A stretch of 64,000 nt of DNA, from the NCBI GenBank assembly GCA_021776515.1, contig JAJFFS010000016.1, forward strand, positions 62,001 through 126,000. The letters run 5' to 3'. The notes under the pieces are model-generated. The model was given only the letters and a program-made list of their open reading frames with translations, searched no databases and was not told where the DNA came from. Positions 9,389 through 18,368 of the stretch are shown here, one piece after another. Origin of the DNA: Robiginitomaculum sp. (lineage in GTDB: Bacteria > Pseudomonadota > Alphaproteobacteria > Caulobacterales > Maricaulaceae). Position 1 is the first letter of the stretch. Each line of letters begins with the position of its first letter. The translations under genes were made by a program, and so were the position numbers.

Positions 9389-9408
9389 CGATTTATGCCC
9401 CTGGCGTT

Positions 9409-10215
9409 TTATTTTTCAGGCTTAAGCCCCAGAACATCGGTGAGAGAAATTTGTGCACTGCCGGGTTTAAGCGGTTGTTGCTGACTTTTATGGGGTGCCC
9501 AGCCACACGTATGTACGATCTCGAAGCTGGCCGGTATGCGCCCGTCTTTATCACCATGGTTTTCGCGGTAAATTTCTTCGGCACGGTACAGAATATCACG
9601 ATGCAAGGGGCGTACTGAACCGGCAAGGGGATTACCTTCCCCCATACCGCGTAGATCGTGCATCAGGGCCATCAGTGACGTATAATGCACCGTCACACGA
9701 TCAACGTCGATAACGGGCAGGGCAAACCCCGCGCGCTGCATCAGGCCACCTAGTGCCTGAATATCAGCAAACGGAATAATACGTGCCTGTGCGCCGCTAT
9801 GTTCACTTTCGGCGCTTAGCAGTGAGTGACGCAGCTCGTGCAAGGTGCGTTCACCGAATAATGCACCCAGAAATAGCCCATCTGGGCGTAAGGTTTGGCG
9901 AACAGCGTGCAAGATACCCGGCAGGTCATTTTCCACATGTAAATGCAAAAGGCTGATGATCAAATCCATAGAGGACGGTGATGATGCAGGTAAGGTGTGT
10001 TTTTGCGACAGATATTCAGGCACAATGTCAGGATCTAAAGTAAACGGGCTAACCAGCATGCCCTGATCAAATGAACGGGTGACGCTCTGAAGTCGCAAGA
10101 GAATATCCTCAAACGTGCGTTTGCGTAGAAACGCGTATTTTTCGGCGCGGCTTTGCGCTCTTGCGCGATAGCGGGCAATGCGTGCAGAATCAAAAAGAGC
10201 TGTTTGAGATGTCAT
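9409..10215 (-). CDS. NDUFAF5/BioC-like methyltransferase with degenerate SAM site
   Basis: This is a 268-residue protein. The N-terminus (LFDSARIARYRARA), SMDLIISLLHLH, NDLPG and LRPDGLFLGALFGE match the alphaproteobacterial homologues of the complex I assembly factor NDUFAF5. The glycine-rich SAM-binding motif I, normally an LDLGxxxG loop between the helix ending about residue 46 and the strand near 85, is absent. The region is shortened and reads VSPFTLDPDIVPEYL. It may therefore be catalytically dead or bind SAM weakly. No frameshift is evident, because both sides stay in one frame. Divergent from comF. Confidence 0.8.
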   Translation of the reverse strand: MTSQTALFDSARIARYRARAQSRAEKYAFLRKRTFEDILLRLQSVTRSFDQGMLVSPFTLDPDIVPEYLSQKHTLPASSPSSMDLIISLLHLHVENDLPGILHAVRQTLRPDGLFLGALFGERTLHELRHSLLSAESEHSGAQARIIPFADIQALGGLMQRAGFALPVIDVDRVTVHYTSLMALMHDLRGMGEGNPLAGSVRPLHRDILYRAEEIYRENHGDKDGRIPASFEIVHTCGWAPHKSQQQPLKPGSAQISLTDVLGLKPEK

Positions 10216-10239
10216 AACTGAAAGGTCGGTCTCTTCATC

Positions 10240-10992
10240 ATGTTTGGCAAGAGCCTCAAGGCCATGGCTACAGGCATACTGGATACGTTATTACCGTCTA
10301 TCTGTCCGGTCACAAAAGAAATTGTTGATGCGCCTGGCGCGTTAGCTCCTGCTGCATGGGAGGGGTTAGAGTTTATTGGGGAACAGGTGTGTTCCGCCTG
10401 TGGCTACCCCTTTGAATATGCCGGGTTTGAAGATCAGCTTTGCGGTGTTTGTGAAGCCAAAGCTCCCAGAATTACCCATACGCGCTCGGCGCTGGTTTAT
10501 AATGATGTCAGCCGGGTCTTGATCCTTGCCCTCAAGCACGGTGGTTATACCGATGGGGTTTCTCGCCTGGCTGAATGGATGGCGCGGGCAGGCAAGGAGG
10601 TGTTGCACACGAAACCACTTATCGTGCCCGTACCGTTGCACATGCGCCGCAGGATCAAACGCCGTTTTAATCAATCCGCTTTGCTGGGCCGGGCCTTGGC
10701 CAAACGTGAAAACTTGCGTTTTTGCCCGCAATTACTTGACCGAAAGCGCAACACACCAACCCAGGCGGGGCGTAATGCCCGGGCCCGTAAGCGTAATGTT
10801 GCTGGCGCTTTCCAGGTGCCAACCCGGTGCCAAAGTGACGTTAATGGTGCGCACATTCTTCTCATTGATGATGTGCGTACCACCGGGGCCACGCTTGAGG
10901 CCTGCGCTCGCCCGCTTTTGGCAGCAGGTGCCGCACAAGTGAACGCATTGACCCTGGCTCGTATTGTCAAATCGACAGATGCCACTAAATAG
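10240..10992 (+). CDS. comF: ComF family phosphoribosyltransferase-like protein
   Basis: The N-terminal zinc-finger-like part has two CxxC motifs (CSAC and CGVC). It is followed by a type I phosphoribosyltransferase fold with PVPLHMRRRIKRRFNQS and the PRPP motif LLIDDVRTTGATLEAC. ComF proteins act in natural transformation, helping ssDNA uptake, though many bacteria keep them without known competence. 250 residues is a normal length. First gene of a run with grxC, a nitrilase and DUF1178. Confidence 0.9.
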   Translation: MFGKSLKAMATGILDTLLPSICPVTKEIVDAPGALAPAAWEGLEFIGEQVCSACGYPFEYAGFEDQLCGVCEAKAPRITHTRSALVYNDVSRVLILALKHGGYTDGVSRLAEWMARAGKEVLHTKPLIVPVPLHMRRRIKRRFNQSALLGRALAKRENLRFCPQLLDRKRNTPTQAGRNARARKRNVAGAFQVPTRCQSDVNGAHILLIDDVRTTGATLEACARPLLAAGAAQVNALTLARIVKSTDATK

Positions 10993-11011
10993 AAGGCAAC
11001 AGGAGATATAT

Positions 11012-11278
11012 ATGACCAAGGTTACGATTTATACGAGGGCCCTTTGCCCCTATTGCGTTCGTGCATTATCGCTGCTGAAGAAAAAAGCCAATATCAAGCT
11101 TGAAGAGATTGGTGCAGGATTTAGCCCAAAAAAACGTGCTGAAATGATTAAACGAGCCAATGGTGGATACACATACCCGCAAATTTTTGTCGGTGACACT
11201 CATATAGGCGGCTGTGATGAAATGATGGCGCTGGAGCGCGCGGGCAAGCTGGACCCGCTCTTGGCCAATGGGGGCTAA
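11012..11278 (+). CDS. grxC: Glutaredoxin 3
   Basis: This 88-residue glutaredoxin has active site C12-P-Y-C15, the TYPQIFV cis-proline segment and a GGCDEM glutathione-binding motif. It reduces disulfides and glutathione adducts in the cytosol. The start at 11012 follows an AGGAG at 11001-11005. The last 11 bases overlap the nitrilase gene, so the two are coupled. This order is common in alphaproteobacteria. Confidence 0.93.
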   Translation: MTKVTIYTRALCPYCVRALSLLKKKANIKLEEIGAGFSPKKRAEMIKRANGGYTYPQIFVGDTHIGGCDEMMALERAGKLDPLLANGG

Positions 11279-12098
11279 CCTTTTCACAATTGCACTGGTG
11301 CAAATGCGTTCGAGCACTGATCCGGCGCAAAATATTGCTGATGCCTGCGACATGATCCGAAAAAGTGCAGCCAGGGGTGCAAACCTGATCTGCACACCGG
11401 AGAATACGCACCTGATCCAAACCAATCGCGAGCCGTTTCTCCAGACTATCCGCGAAGAAGAAAACGAGCCTGCTTTACGCGCCATTGGACAGGTCGCACA
11501 GGAAACAGGCACTTTTGTGCTTATTGGTTCACTGGTGATCAAAATATCGCCCGAAAAGGCGGCCAATCGCTCTTTCCTGATTAATCCGGCAGGTGAGATC
11601 ACCGCCCGCTATGATAAAATCCACATGTTTGATGTGGCCATCAACACTAAAGAATCCTGGTGCGAATCCGATTATATTCAGTCTGGAAATCGCGCCGTTA
11701 TCGCCAAGGCGGGTCCGGCAATGCTGGGCCTTAGCATTTGTTATGATCTGCGCTTTGCCTCGTTATACCGAACACTGGCGCAGGCGGGGGCTAACATATT
11801 GATCGTACCGGCGGCTTTCACCCGGGTTACAGGCCGCGCCCATTGGGAGGTTCTTCTTCGCGCCCGCGCCATAGAATGCGGTGCCTATGTTCTGGCCCCG
11901 GCGCAAGGCGGCGTACATGAGGCCGGGCGACGCACCTGGGGGCATTCCATGGTTGTTGATCCCTGGGGGAAGGTTGTTGCCCAGCTGGATCATGATGAGC
12001 CAGGTGTGTTAATGGCTGATCTTGATCTGGCAAAATGTGAAACGGCGCGCACACGCATTCCGGCATTAAGCCATGATCGGGAGTTTACCCTGTCATGA
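11268..12098 (+). CDS. Carbon-nitrogen hydrolase (Nit-type amidase)
   Basis: A nitrilase-superfamily protein of 276 residues with the catalytic triad E45, K117 (YDKIHMFDV) and C158 (LSICYDLRF). Closest in character to Nit1/YbeM, which hydrolyse deaminated glutathione. The neighbouring glutaredoxin fits a glutathione-related role. Overlaps grxC upstream and the DUF1178 gene downstream (ATGA), so the three are one transcription unit. Confidence 0.9.
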   Translation: MGANLFTIALVQMRSSTDPAQNIADACDMIRKSAARGANLICTPENTHLIQTNREPFLQTIREEENEPALRAIGQVAQETGTFVLIGSLVIKISPEKAANRSFLINPAGEITARYDKIHMFDVAINTKESWCESDYIQSGNRAVIAKAGPAMLGLSICYDLRFASLYRTLAQAGANILIVPAAFTRVTGRAHWEVLLRARAIECGAYVLAPAQGGVHEAGRRTWGHSMVVDPWGKVVAQLDHDEPGVLMADLDLAKCETARTRIPALSHDREFTLS

Positions 12099-12520
12099 TC
12101 CGTTACGCCCTTGTTTGTTCATTTGGTCATGAGTTTGAGGCCTGGTTTTCCAGCTCAAATGATTTTGACACGCAGAAGGAACAGGCGCTGATTACCTGCC
12201 CGCTTTGCGAAGATACTGATGTCTCCAAGCAAATAATGGCGCCAGCGCTGAAAGGCACCAAGCGCAAGCAGAGCAGCAGCGATGCGCAGGCCTTTGCCAC
12301 CTTTGCCGGCAAGGTCCGTGAAAAAATCCGCTCCACCCATGACTATGTTGGCGATAATTTTGCCGATGAGGCATTGGCCATGCACCGGGGCGAAAAAGAC
12401 GAAAAACCCATTTATGGTGAAACCACGCCAGATGAGGTCAAAACCCTGAAAGAGGAAGGCGTTTCTGCCGCACCTTTACCTCCAGCCTTTGTCCCGACAC
12501 CGCCTAAAAAATTGAATTAG
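12095..12520 (+). CDS. DUF1178 family protein
   Basis: This is a 141-residue protein that starts MIRYALVC-GHEFEAWF with FD-Q and a CPLC motif, the hallmark of DUF1178. It is probably a zinc-ribbon-like N-terminus followed by a low-complexity acidic tail rich in E, D and P. The start overlaps the nitrilase stop by 4 bases. Function unknown; it is widespread in alphaproteobacteria in this context. Confidence 0.88.
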   Translation: MIRYALVCSFGHEFEAWFSSSNDFDTQKEQALITCPLCEDTDVSKQIMAPALKGTKRKQSSSDAQAFATFAGKVREKIRSTHDYVGDNFADEALAMHRGEKDEKPIYGETTPDEVKTLKEEGVSAAPLPPAFVPTPPKKLN

Positions 12521-12636
12521 GGTCTGGATGCAACTGAATTGTGTTGTGCCCACACTTCGATGAACAATCGCTTTAGAAAGTACAAATAATCTCATTTTTT
12601 ATCTGACAGCAAATAATATTTGGTGTTTATAGTGTT

Positions 12637-13797
12637 ATGATTCAAAACAAATCAGCATCTCTACTTTTAGAAGCGCAACGGTTTATCGACTGGTGTAGCG
12701 GTGATGTTTTGCCTTTATGGGCAAAGCAGGGCGTGGATCGTAAACGCGGCGGTTTTTTTGAACAATTGCATTTTGATGGCACGCCAGATGAGCAGGTGCT
12801 ACGCCGTGTGCGGGTAACATCCCGGCAGATTTATGCGTTTTCTCACGCTAGCCTGCTTGGCTGGAGCGATTTCCGTGAACTGGTCAGTTGGGGAGTAGAC
12901 TATCTTGTCAGTAAGGTTTTGCGTGTTGATAATGAGCCAGGTTTTGCGCATCTTTTGGATGCGGATGGTGCCATTTGCGACCGGCGACGCGATCTTTATG
13001 ACCACGCCTTTCATATTCTGGCGCTAAGCTGGGCGTACCGGGCCACTGGTGATGCGCAAATGCTGACCCTGGCAAAAGACACTCTGGCATTTGTTGATGA
13101 GTCCATGGGCGCACCTAACGGCGGGTGGCAGGAAGGTGTGCCTGCCACAAACCCGCGCCGTCAGAACCCACACATGCACATGTATGAAGCCCTTCTGGCG
13201 CTATACGAAGCCAGTGGTGATGAAAGTTTTCTGTCGCGTGCTGGTGACATTGGTGCGTTATTGGCAGAACGATTTATTGATTCCGAAACTGGTCTTCTCT
13301 TTGAATTTTTCGGACCAGATCTGGAACCGGAAAAGCCAGCAAGTATAGAGCCCGGGCACATGGCTGAGTGGTGCTGGTTATTGCATTGCCATGCCAGGTT
13401 ACATGAGGCAGATGTTATTGAGTTGGCTCAAAAAATGGGGTGTGCCGCTGATGGTTTTGGCCAAAAAGGCAAGGGGTTTTTGCTGGATGCCTATACCGTT
13501 ACGGGTGATGTTCTCTCAAAATCACGGCGTTTGTGGGGGCAAACAGAGTGGTTGAAATCCATGGTGGTGCGCTATGGTAATGGTAACGAACAAATGGGGA
13601 AACAGATGGCAAATTTGCTGGAACGTATCAGGACAAATTACCTGACGACGGAAGTGCCGGGGTTATGGATAGACCAGTTTGATAGTGACGGGTGCGTCCT
13701 CTCTGAAAATGTTCCCGCCAGCATTGTATATCATCTGGTTAGTGCAGCGGCAGAGGTCACGCGCACAGTGAAGTCAATAGAGGATCAAGGGGCATGA
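12637..13797 (+). CDS. AGE family epimerase/isomerase
   Basis: This is a 386-residue (alpha/alpha)6-barrel sugar isomerase of the N-acylglucosamine 2-epimerase family. Recognisable segments are GGFFEQL near residue 47, RRDLYDHAFHILALSW, NPHMHMYEALLALYEAS and GHMAEWCWLL, which carry the barrel His residues expected for catalysis. The following gene makes GDP-mannose and overlaps it by 4 bases. I infer that it interconverts fructose- and mannose-type substrates, acting as a mannose-6-phosphate isomerase of the AGE type. Direct substrate evidence is lacking. Confidence 0.85.
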   Translation: MIQNKSASLLLEAQRFIDWCSGDVLPLWAKQGVDRKRGGFFEQLHFDGTPDEQVLRRVRVTSRQIYAFSHASLLGWSDFRELVSWGVDYLVSKVLRVDNEPGFAHLLDADGAICDRRRDLYDHAFHILALSWAYRATGDAQMLTLAKDTLAFVDESMGAPNGGWQEGVPATNPRRQNPHMHMYEALLALYEASGDESFLSRAGDIGALLAERFIDSETGLLFEFFGPDLEPEKPASIEPGHMAEWCWLLHCHARLHEADVIELAQKMGCAADGFGQKGKGFLLDAYTVTGDVLSKSRRLWGQTEWLKSMVVRYGNGNEQMGKQMANLLERIRTNYLTTEVPGLWIDQFDSDGCVLSENVPASIVYHLVSAAAEVTRTVKSIEDQGA

Positions 13798-14873
13798 ATA
13801 ATAAAACGACTATCGTTCCGGTTATTATGTCGGGCGGCGCTGGTACGCGGCTTTGGCCGCTTTCAACTAGGCAAAAGCCTAAACAGTTACACGCGTTGAC
13901 GGGGGAGCTGACACTGCTTCAGGAAACTGTGCTGCGGTGTCCGCAAACCAAAGGTTTTGCCGCGCCGATTCTGGTTTGTGCGGCACGTCATACAGAGCAG
14001 GTGCGCGCCCAGTGTGAAGCTGTAAACACTGCGCCAGCAGCGATCATCACTGAACCATGTCCGCGTAATACGGCACCCTGTGCCGTCACTGCGGCTCTCG
14101 CTGTGCGTGAACATTACGGCGAAGAGGCGCAAGTGTTGTTGCTGGCGGCGGATCATCATGTTGGTGATGCGGACGCATTCGTTAAAACCGTAAAGGCCGG
14201 GGCAAATGCCGCCGCAGCCGGGCATATTGTTACCTTTGGTGCACAGCCAACACGTCCGGCGACCGGGTATGGTTATATTCGTCGGGGCGAGGTGCTGGAT
14301 GATGTGGCATTTCGTGTTTCTGCTTTTGTAGAGAAACCGGATCTGGATACGGCAAACTCATACCTTGATGATGGTCATTATGTATGGAACGCAGGGATTT
14401 TTCTTTTTTCTGCAACTACAATGTTAACTGAGATGCGGGCACACCGTGCTGATATTCTGGAGGCCACAATGCTGGCGTGGCAAGGGGCGCAAAGCGATGG
14501 TATTTGCACACATATTCCCGAAGCAGCGTTTGCTGCCTGTCCTTCAGAATCTATCGATTATGCGGTTATGGAGCACACTGAGTGCGCCGCAATAGTGCCT
14601 CTTGATGCCGGGTGGTCAGATGTTGGTGCCTGGCCTGCGATATATGACCTGGCAACAAAGGATGAAGCTGACAATACCAAACATGGTCGTGTTGTTACCA
14701 AGGAAACGCAGAATTGTTTGTTACATGCCAGTCGCGGTGGCCCCATGATTGCTGCGCTGGGCATTGATAATCTGGCCGTTGTTTCAACGAGCAAAGCGGT
14801 GTTGATTGTACCCCTGGATCATGCAGAAAATATCAAGCCTCTGATTGCCGCACTGGAAGAGGGTGACCTTTAG
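13794..14873 (+). CDS. manC: Mannose-1-phosphate guanylyltransferase
   Basis: A 359-residue nucleotidyltransferase with signature GGAGTRLWPLSTRQKPKQ at residues 14-31, EKPDLDTA and WNAGIFLF. It makes GDP-mannose from mannose-1-phosphate and GTP. It has the catalytic domain only; the C-terminal cupin isomerase domain of long ManC/AlgA proteins is absent, consistent with the isomerase being the upstream AGE protein. No phosphomannomutase gene is nearby. Ends four bases into the convergent methyltransferase gene. Confidence 0.92.
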   Translation: MNNKTTIVPVIMSGGAGTRLWPLSTRQKPKQLHALTGELTLLQETVLRCPQTKGFAAPILVCAARHTEQVRAQCEAVNTAPAAIITEPCPRNTAPCAVTAALAVREHYGEEAQVLLLAADHHVGDADAFVKTVKAGANAAAAGHIVTFGAQPTRPATGYGYIRRGEVLDDVAFRVSAFVEKPDLDTANSYLDDGHYVWNAGIFLFSATTMLTEMRAHRADILEATMLAWQGAQSDGICTHIPEAAFAACPSESIDYAVMEHTECAAIVPLDAGWSDVGAWPAIYDLATKDEADNTKHGRVVTKETQNCLLHASRGGPMIAALGIDNLAVVSTSKAVLIVPLDHAENIKPLIAALEEGDL

Positions 14874-15490
14874 ACCGGCCTGGCTAGGCCGTGGGATACA
14901 AATCCGGCAAAGTGAGGTGCCTTGGGGATGTAAAGACTTGTCGTATCTTCCAGTGTGAACCCGGATTTTTCTAAAAGTGTCAGTGGTTTTCGTGTCAGGT
15001 GGCACCCTCCGGCTAGAGGCTTCCAATAGGGTTCTATACGGTTCTGCCAGCGTGCCACATTCTCATCTGGCGCAGCGCCATGCTCAGCAAAGAGTAATCG
15101 TCCGCCGGGTTTGAGCACACGGCGCATTTCACTCAGGGCTTGCTCGACCAGAGGAATGGTACACAGGGTAAATGTGACCAGAACCGTATCGGCACTGGCG
15201 TTCTCAAGGGGGATGTTTTCCGCCTCAAGGTCTAAAAATTCTGGGCGTAGTGGTGAATGCTCAAGGCGTTTGTGTGCCAGTTTTCTGATCTGTGCATCCG
15301 GCTCTAAGGCCCAATAGTGTTCTATTTTGTCAGCATTCAGAAAGGGTAAGTTATGACCTGAACCAAAGCCTATTTCCAATACCTTTCCTTGGGCCAAAGG
15401 TACGACTTTGTTGCGTATCTTTTTCATCTGACCTGAAGAACAGGCCAGATTAACAAATCTTGGCATGATGTGGCGGTTGTACAAACTCAT
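14870..15490 (-). CDS. Class I SAM-dependent methyltransferase
   Basis: This 206-residue protein carries motif I VLEIGFGSGHN, an acidic residue after the second strand (ALEPDAQ), VLVTFTLCTIP and RVLKPGGRLLFAEHG. It is related to the phospholipid N-methyltransferase and UbiE group. The substrate cannot be told from sequence. Its start overlaps the acyl-CoA dehydrogenase stop by 4 bases (ATGA), so the two are cotranscribed. Confidence 0.85.
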   Translation of the reverse strand: MSLYNRHIMPRFVNLACSSGQMKKIRNKVVPLAQGKVLEIGFGSGHNLPFLNADKIEHYWALEPDAQIRKLAHKRLEHSPLRPEFLDLEAENIPLENASADTVLVTFTLCTIPLVEQALSEMRRVLKPGGRLLFAEHGAAPDENVARWQNRIEPYWKPLAGGCHLTRKPLTLLEKSGFTLEDTTSLYIPKAPHFAGFVSHGLARPV

Positions 15491-17277
15491 GTGCCCAGCC
15501 CGTTTTCGGAAACGCCAAAGAGTAAAGCGGCACCAGCATGAACATCACCTGACCTTCCCGGTATGGTGCTAAGTACGGTTTCAGCAAAATAGCGGGCCAG
15601 GGCAATACGGTCTTTGGCAAACCCGGTTTCCTCTCCATCTTTCAGAAGGCGCTGAGCGGCAACAGCGCCAATAGCAAGGTAGTACCCGCCAACAGTTTCA
15701 CAGGCGATGCTCTGATATGGTGTTGCCCCTGCCAGCATATCAGCTTGTTCCCGTGCCGGATCACGCAGCCACTCACTCGTCGCTTCGAGAGTATCAATGG
15801 CTGCACCCAGGCGGGCACCAATAAACGGCAATTCGGTATTGGATGAGGTGGTGCAATCCTCAACCGTTTCGCGCATTTCCTCGATGAGGCGCACCATGGG
15901 ATAACCTCCCATCATGTTCAGTTTGCGCCCTACCAGATCAATGGCCTGAATGCCGTTTGTGCCTTCATAAATCGGGGTGATGCGGGCATCCCGATAGTGC
16001 TGTGCTGCCCCGGTTTCTTCAATAAACCCCATGCCACCATGCACTTGCAGCGCCAGTGAGCTAATCTCCACGCCCACCTCGGAGCCATAAGTTTTGGCCA
16101 ATGGTGTTAGTAGCTCTTCGCGTGCCTTCGCCCGTTGTCGTTCGTCTTCATCGGACGAATGTACCGCATAATCCGATGCCAGTGCACAAGCGAAACAGAT
16201 TGAGCGTGCGGCCGTAATTTTTGCCTTCATTGTCATCAGCATTCGGCGCACATCCGGGTGATGAATGATTGCGGCTGGATAGTCTTCAACGCCCACGGCG
16301 CGGCCTTGCCCACGATCGCGAGCATAGCTCAGGGCCTGCTGGTAAGCACGTTCGGCCACGCCAACCCCCTGGGTACCGACATTCAGGCGCGCCGAGTTCA
16401 TCATGATGAACATCATGGCCATGCCTTTGCCCTCGGTGTCCAAAAGCCAGCCTTTGGCACCGCCATTGCCGCCATACTCCATAACGCATGTGGGGCTGGC
16501 ATGAATGCCCAGCTTGTGTTCCAGCCCTATGGCACGAACATCATTGCGCTCCCCGGGTTCACCATTGTTATCAAGAAGAAATTTGGGAACCAGAAACAGG
16601 GATAACCCCTTGGTGCCTGCGGGAGCATCTGGGGTTCGTGCCAAAACCAAATGGATGATGTTAGGCGCACAATCATGTTCACCCCAGGTGATGAATATTT
16701 TTTGCCCTTCAATCAGGTATGAGCCATCACCGGCAGGTCTGGCCATGGTGCGTAAGGCACCCACGTCCGAGCCTGCTTGCGGCTCGGTAAGGTTCATGCT
16801 GGCCGACCATTCACCGCTCATCAGGCGTGGCAGGTAAAGCGCTTTTTGCTCGTCCGTTCCGGCATGGGTTAGCACTTCCAGTGCACCCATGGTCAGCATG
16901 GGTCCTAGTCCGAAGGCCATATTGGCTGATTGCAGCATTTCCTGAAATGCCGCGCCCAATGAGTTTGGCAATCCCATGCCACCATCTTTTTCAGCAAAGG
17001 AAAGACCTTGCCAGCCGCCCTCGACAAACTGAGTATAGGCATGCTGGAAACCCGGCGCAGTTGTGACTTCGCCATCGTTTATTTGGGCACCAAACTGATC
17101 AGCACTATGATTAAGGGGGGCCAGGACGCCTGCGCAAAACTTGCCAGCTTCTTCCAATATCGCCGCCGTTAAGTCGCTAGAGAGTTCCTCAAATGCCCCT
17201 GTGGTCTTCAGGCCCTCCATAGCGACCACATCTTCCAGGATAAAGCGTAATTCGCGTGTGGGAGGGGTATAGTTCAT
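15487..17277 (-). CDS. Acyl-CoA dehydrogenase, long form (DmdC-like)
   Basis: This is a 596-residue FAD enzyme with N-terminal helical, middle (MNLTEPQAGSDVG) and C-terminal (VHGGMGFIEETGAAQHYRDARITPIYEGTNGIQAIDL) domains. A C-terminal extension is typical of the 3-methylmercaptopropionyl-CoA dehydrogenase type. The length fits that family, but many long-form members act on ordinary or branched acyl-CoAs, so I would not assign DMSP degradation. The candidate base Glu is in the YEGT motif region. Transcribed with the downstream methyltransferase. Confidence 0.88.
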   Translation of the reverse strand: MNYTPPTRELRFILEDVVAMEGLKTTGAFEELSSDLTAAILEEAGKFCAGVLAPLNHSADQFGAQINDGEVTTAPGFQHAYTQFVEGGWQGLSFAEKDGGMGLPNSLGAAFQEMLQSANMAFGLGPMLTMGALEVLTHAGTDEQKALYLPRLMSGEWSASMNLTEPQAGSDVGALRTMARPAGDGSYLIEGQKIFITWGEHDCAPNIIHLVLARTPDAPAGTKGLSLFLVPKFLLDNNGEPGERNDVRAIGLEHKLGIHASPTCVMEYGGNGGAKGWLLDTEGKGMAMMFIMMNSARLNVGTQGVGVAERAYQQALSYARDRGQGRAVGVEDYPAAIIHHPDVRRMLMTMKAKITAARSICFACALASDYAVHSSDEDERQRAKAREELLTPLAKTYGSEVGVEISSLALQVHGGMGFIEETGAAQHYRDARITPIYEGTNGIQAIDLVGRKLNMMGGYPMVRLIEEMRETVEDCTTSSNTELPFIGARLGAAIDTLEATSEWLRDPAREQADMLAGATPYQSIACETVGGYYLAIGAVAAQRLLKDGEETGFAKDRIALARYFAETVLSTIPGRSGDVHAGAALLFGVSENGLGT

Positions 17278-17423
17278 TAGCGTTGCCTAACATCAAAAAT
17301 TTCTTTTTTGTACGACCGCACCTTTACCGCAAGCCATATCATTGCACAATGTTGGTATCTTATCCTTTCCTGACAAACAGAATTGTGTAATCCGGTCCAG
17401 GATCAAGACTCTGAGGAGAAAGA

Positions 17424-17729
17424 TTGAAAACTGATCTGCACTTTGAATTTGAAGCCATGCTATGGCTGTATCAGGGTAAAGCCGCCTGGCATTTTATTAC
17501 CCTGCCCGCCGAGCTATCCGAGCAGATTAGATTCTTTACCAGTGGCAACAAGACCGCGTGGGGTTCTGTTCGCGTGTCCGTCACCATAGGCGATACCAAG
17601 TGGAACACATCCATTTTCCCGGATTCAAAATTGGGCTCTTATGGGCTGCCGGTAAAAGCTGCGGTGCGCAAAGCCCAGAATATCCAGGTCGGGGACGTGG
17701 TGAGCGTCCGCCTTGATGTTGTTCTCTGA
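17424..17729 (+). CDS. DUF1905 domain protein
   Basis: A 101-residue small beta-rich protein with the DUF1905 pattern: F-A-LW-YQGKAAWHFITLP, GNKTAWGSVRV-TIGDTKW-TSIFP and YGLPVKAAVRKA. Function unknown. It begins with TTG, supported by a strong GAGGAGAAAG site immediately upstream and by the family start. Confidence 0.85.
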   Translation: MKTDLHFEFEAMLWLYQGKAAWHFITLPAELSEQIRFFTSGNKTAWGSVRVSVTIGDTKWNTSIFPDSKLGSYGLPVKAAVRKAQNIQVGDVVSVRLDVVL

Positions 17730-17815
17730 ACACACCCGATACCTGATAAAATAGTATGCAGGGCCGTCAGAATATGACCTCAGCACTGGCCATTTTCACC
17801 TGATTTCAAAAATTG

Positions 17816-17833
17816 TGTCCAAATTTTCGGACA
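17816..17833. promoter_or_regulatory. Palindrome TGTCC-N8-GGACA
   Basis: An exact inverted repeat, 5 bp per arm with an 8-base AT-rich centre, lies 15 bases upstream of a TTGACA element. Its position suits an operator for the membrane protein/Xre regulator pair that follows. Autoregulation by that regulator is inference. Confidence 0.35.
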
Positions 17834-17848
17834 TCGTGTATATAATAT

Positions 17849-17877
17849 TTGACATAATGAGCAATAATTCATACATA
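17849..17877 (+). promoter_or_regulatory. Sigma-70 type promoter
   Basis: TTGACA at 17849-17854, a 17-base spacer and TACATA at 17872-17877 form a near-consensus housekeeping promoter about 32 bases before the ATG at 17909. An AGGAG site at 17898-17902 precedes the start. Confidence 0.5.
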
Positions 17878-17908
17878 ACAAAACAGAAATTATGCGTAGG
17901 AGAGTATT

Positions 17909-18367
17909 ATGAATTTTTCAAATCGAGAAAAAAATATTGTGGCGGCAATTGCGCTTAACATTGTGGTTAGCGGCTTTTATTTCATCAATGTGCTGGCCAT
18001 GCCGGCAGAGACTAAATTGCTATCCATGAGCATGTTCACACTGGTTGTCAGCACCTCAGTATTAACAGCAATAGCCGGACTGATCATGTGGTTTCTGGCC
18101 AATGGTCTCAAAGACCGGGAGCCGGAAGATGAGCGTGACCGGGTCATTGCGGCCAAGGCCAACAGTATTGCTTATTCCACCCTGTTTTTCCTTGTTATTA
18201 TTTTTGGCGTTTTGATCGCCCAACCTACCGGCCCGGGCGTATCCTACCGGGCTTTGCCCACCACTTTAACGCCTTTTGTTTTGATCCATTATCTGGTGGG
18301 CATATTGACCATTGCCGAGCTTGTCCAAAACAGTACCAAAATCACGCTGTATCGCCGGGGAAGCTAA
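17909..18367 (+). CDS. Four-helix membrane protein paired with Xre regulator
   Basis: A 152-residue protein with about four transmembrane segments (residues roughly 12-30, 40-63, 90-108, 120-140) and a charged cytoplasmic loop DREPEDERDRVIAAKA. This is the layout of DUF2178-like proteins that are regularly cotranscribed with a small Xre regulator, as here one base away. Function unknown. Confidence 0.75.
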   Translation: MNFSNREKNIVAAIALNIVVSGFYFINVLAMPAETKLLSMSMFTLVVSTSVLTAIAGLIMWFLANGLKDREPEDERDRVIAAKANSIAYSTLFFLVIIFGVLIAQPTGPGVSYRALPTTLTPFVLIHYLVGILTIAELVQNSTKITLYRRGS

Positions 18368-18368
18368 C

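Noticed and set aside
15487-17277. DMSP degradation by DmdC
   Set aside because: Length and C-terminal part fit the DmdC type, but no dmdA, dmdB or dmdD is near, and long acyl-CoA dehydrogenases are broad. I left the function general.
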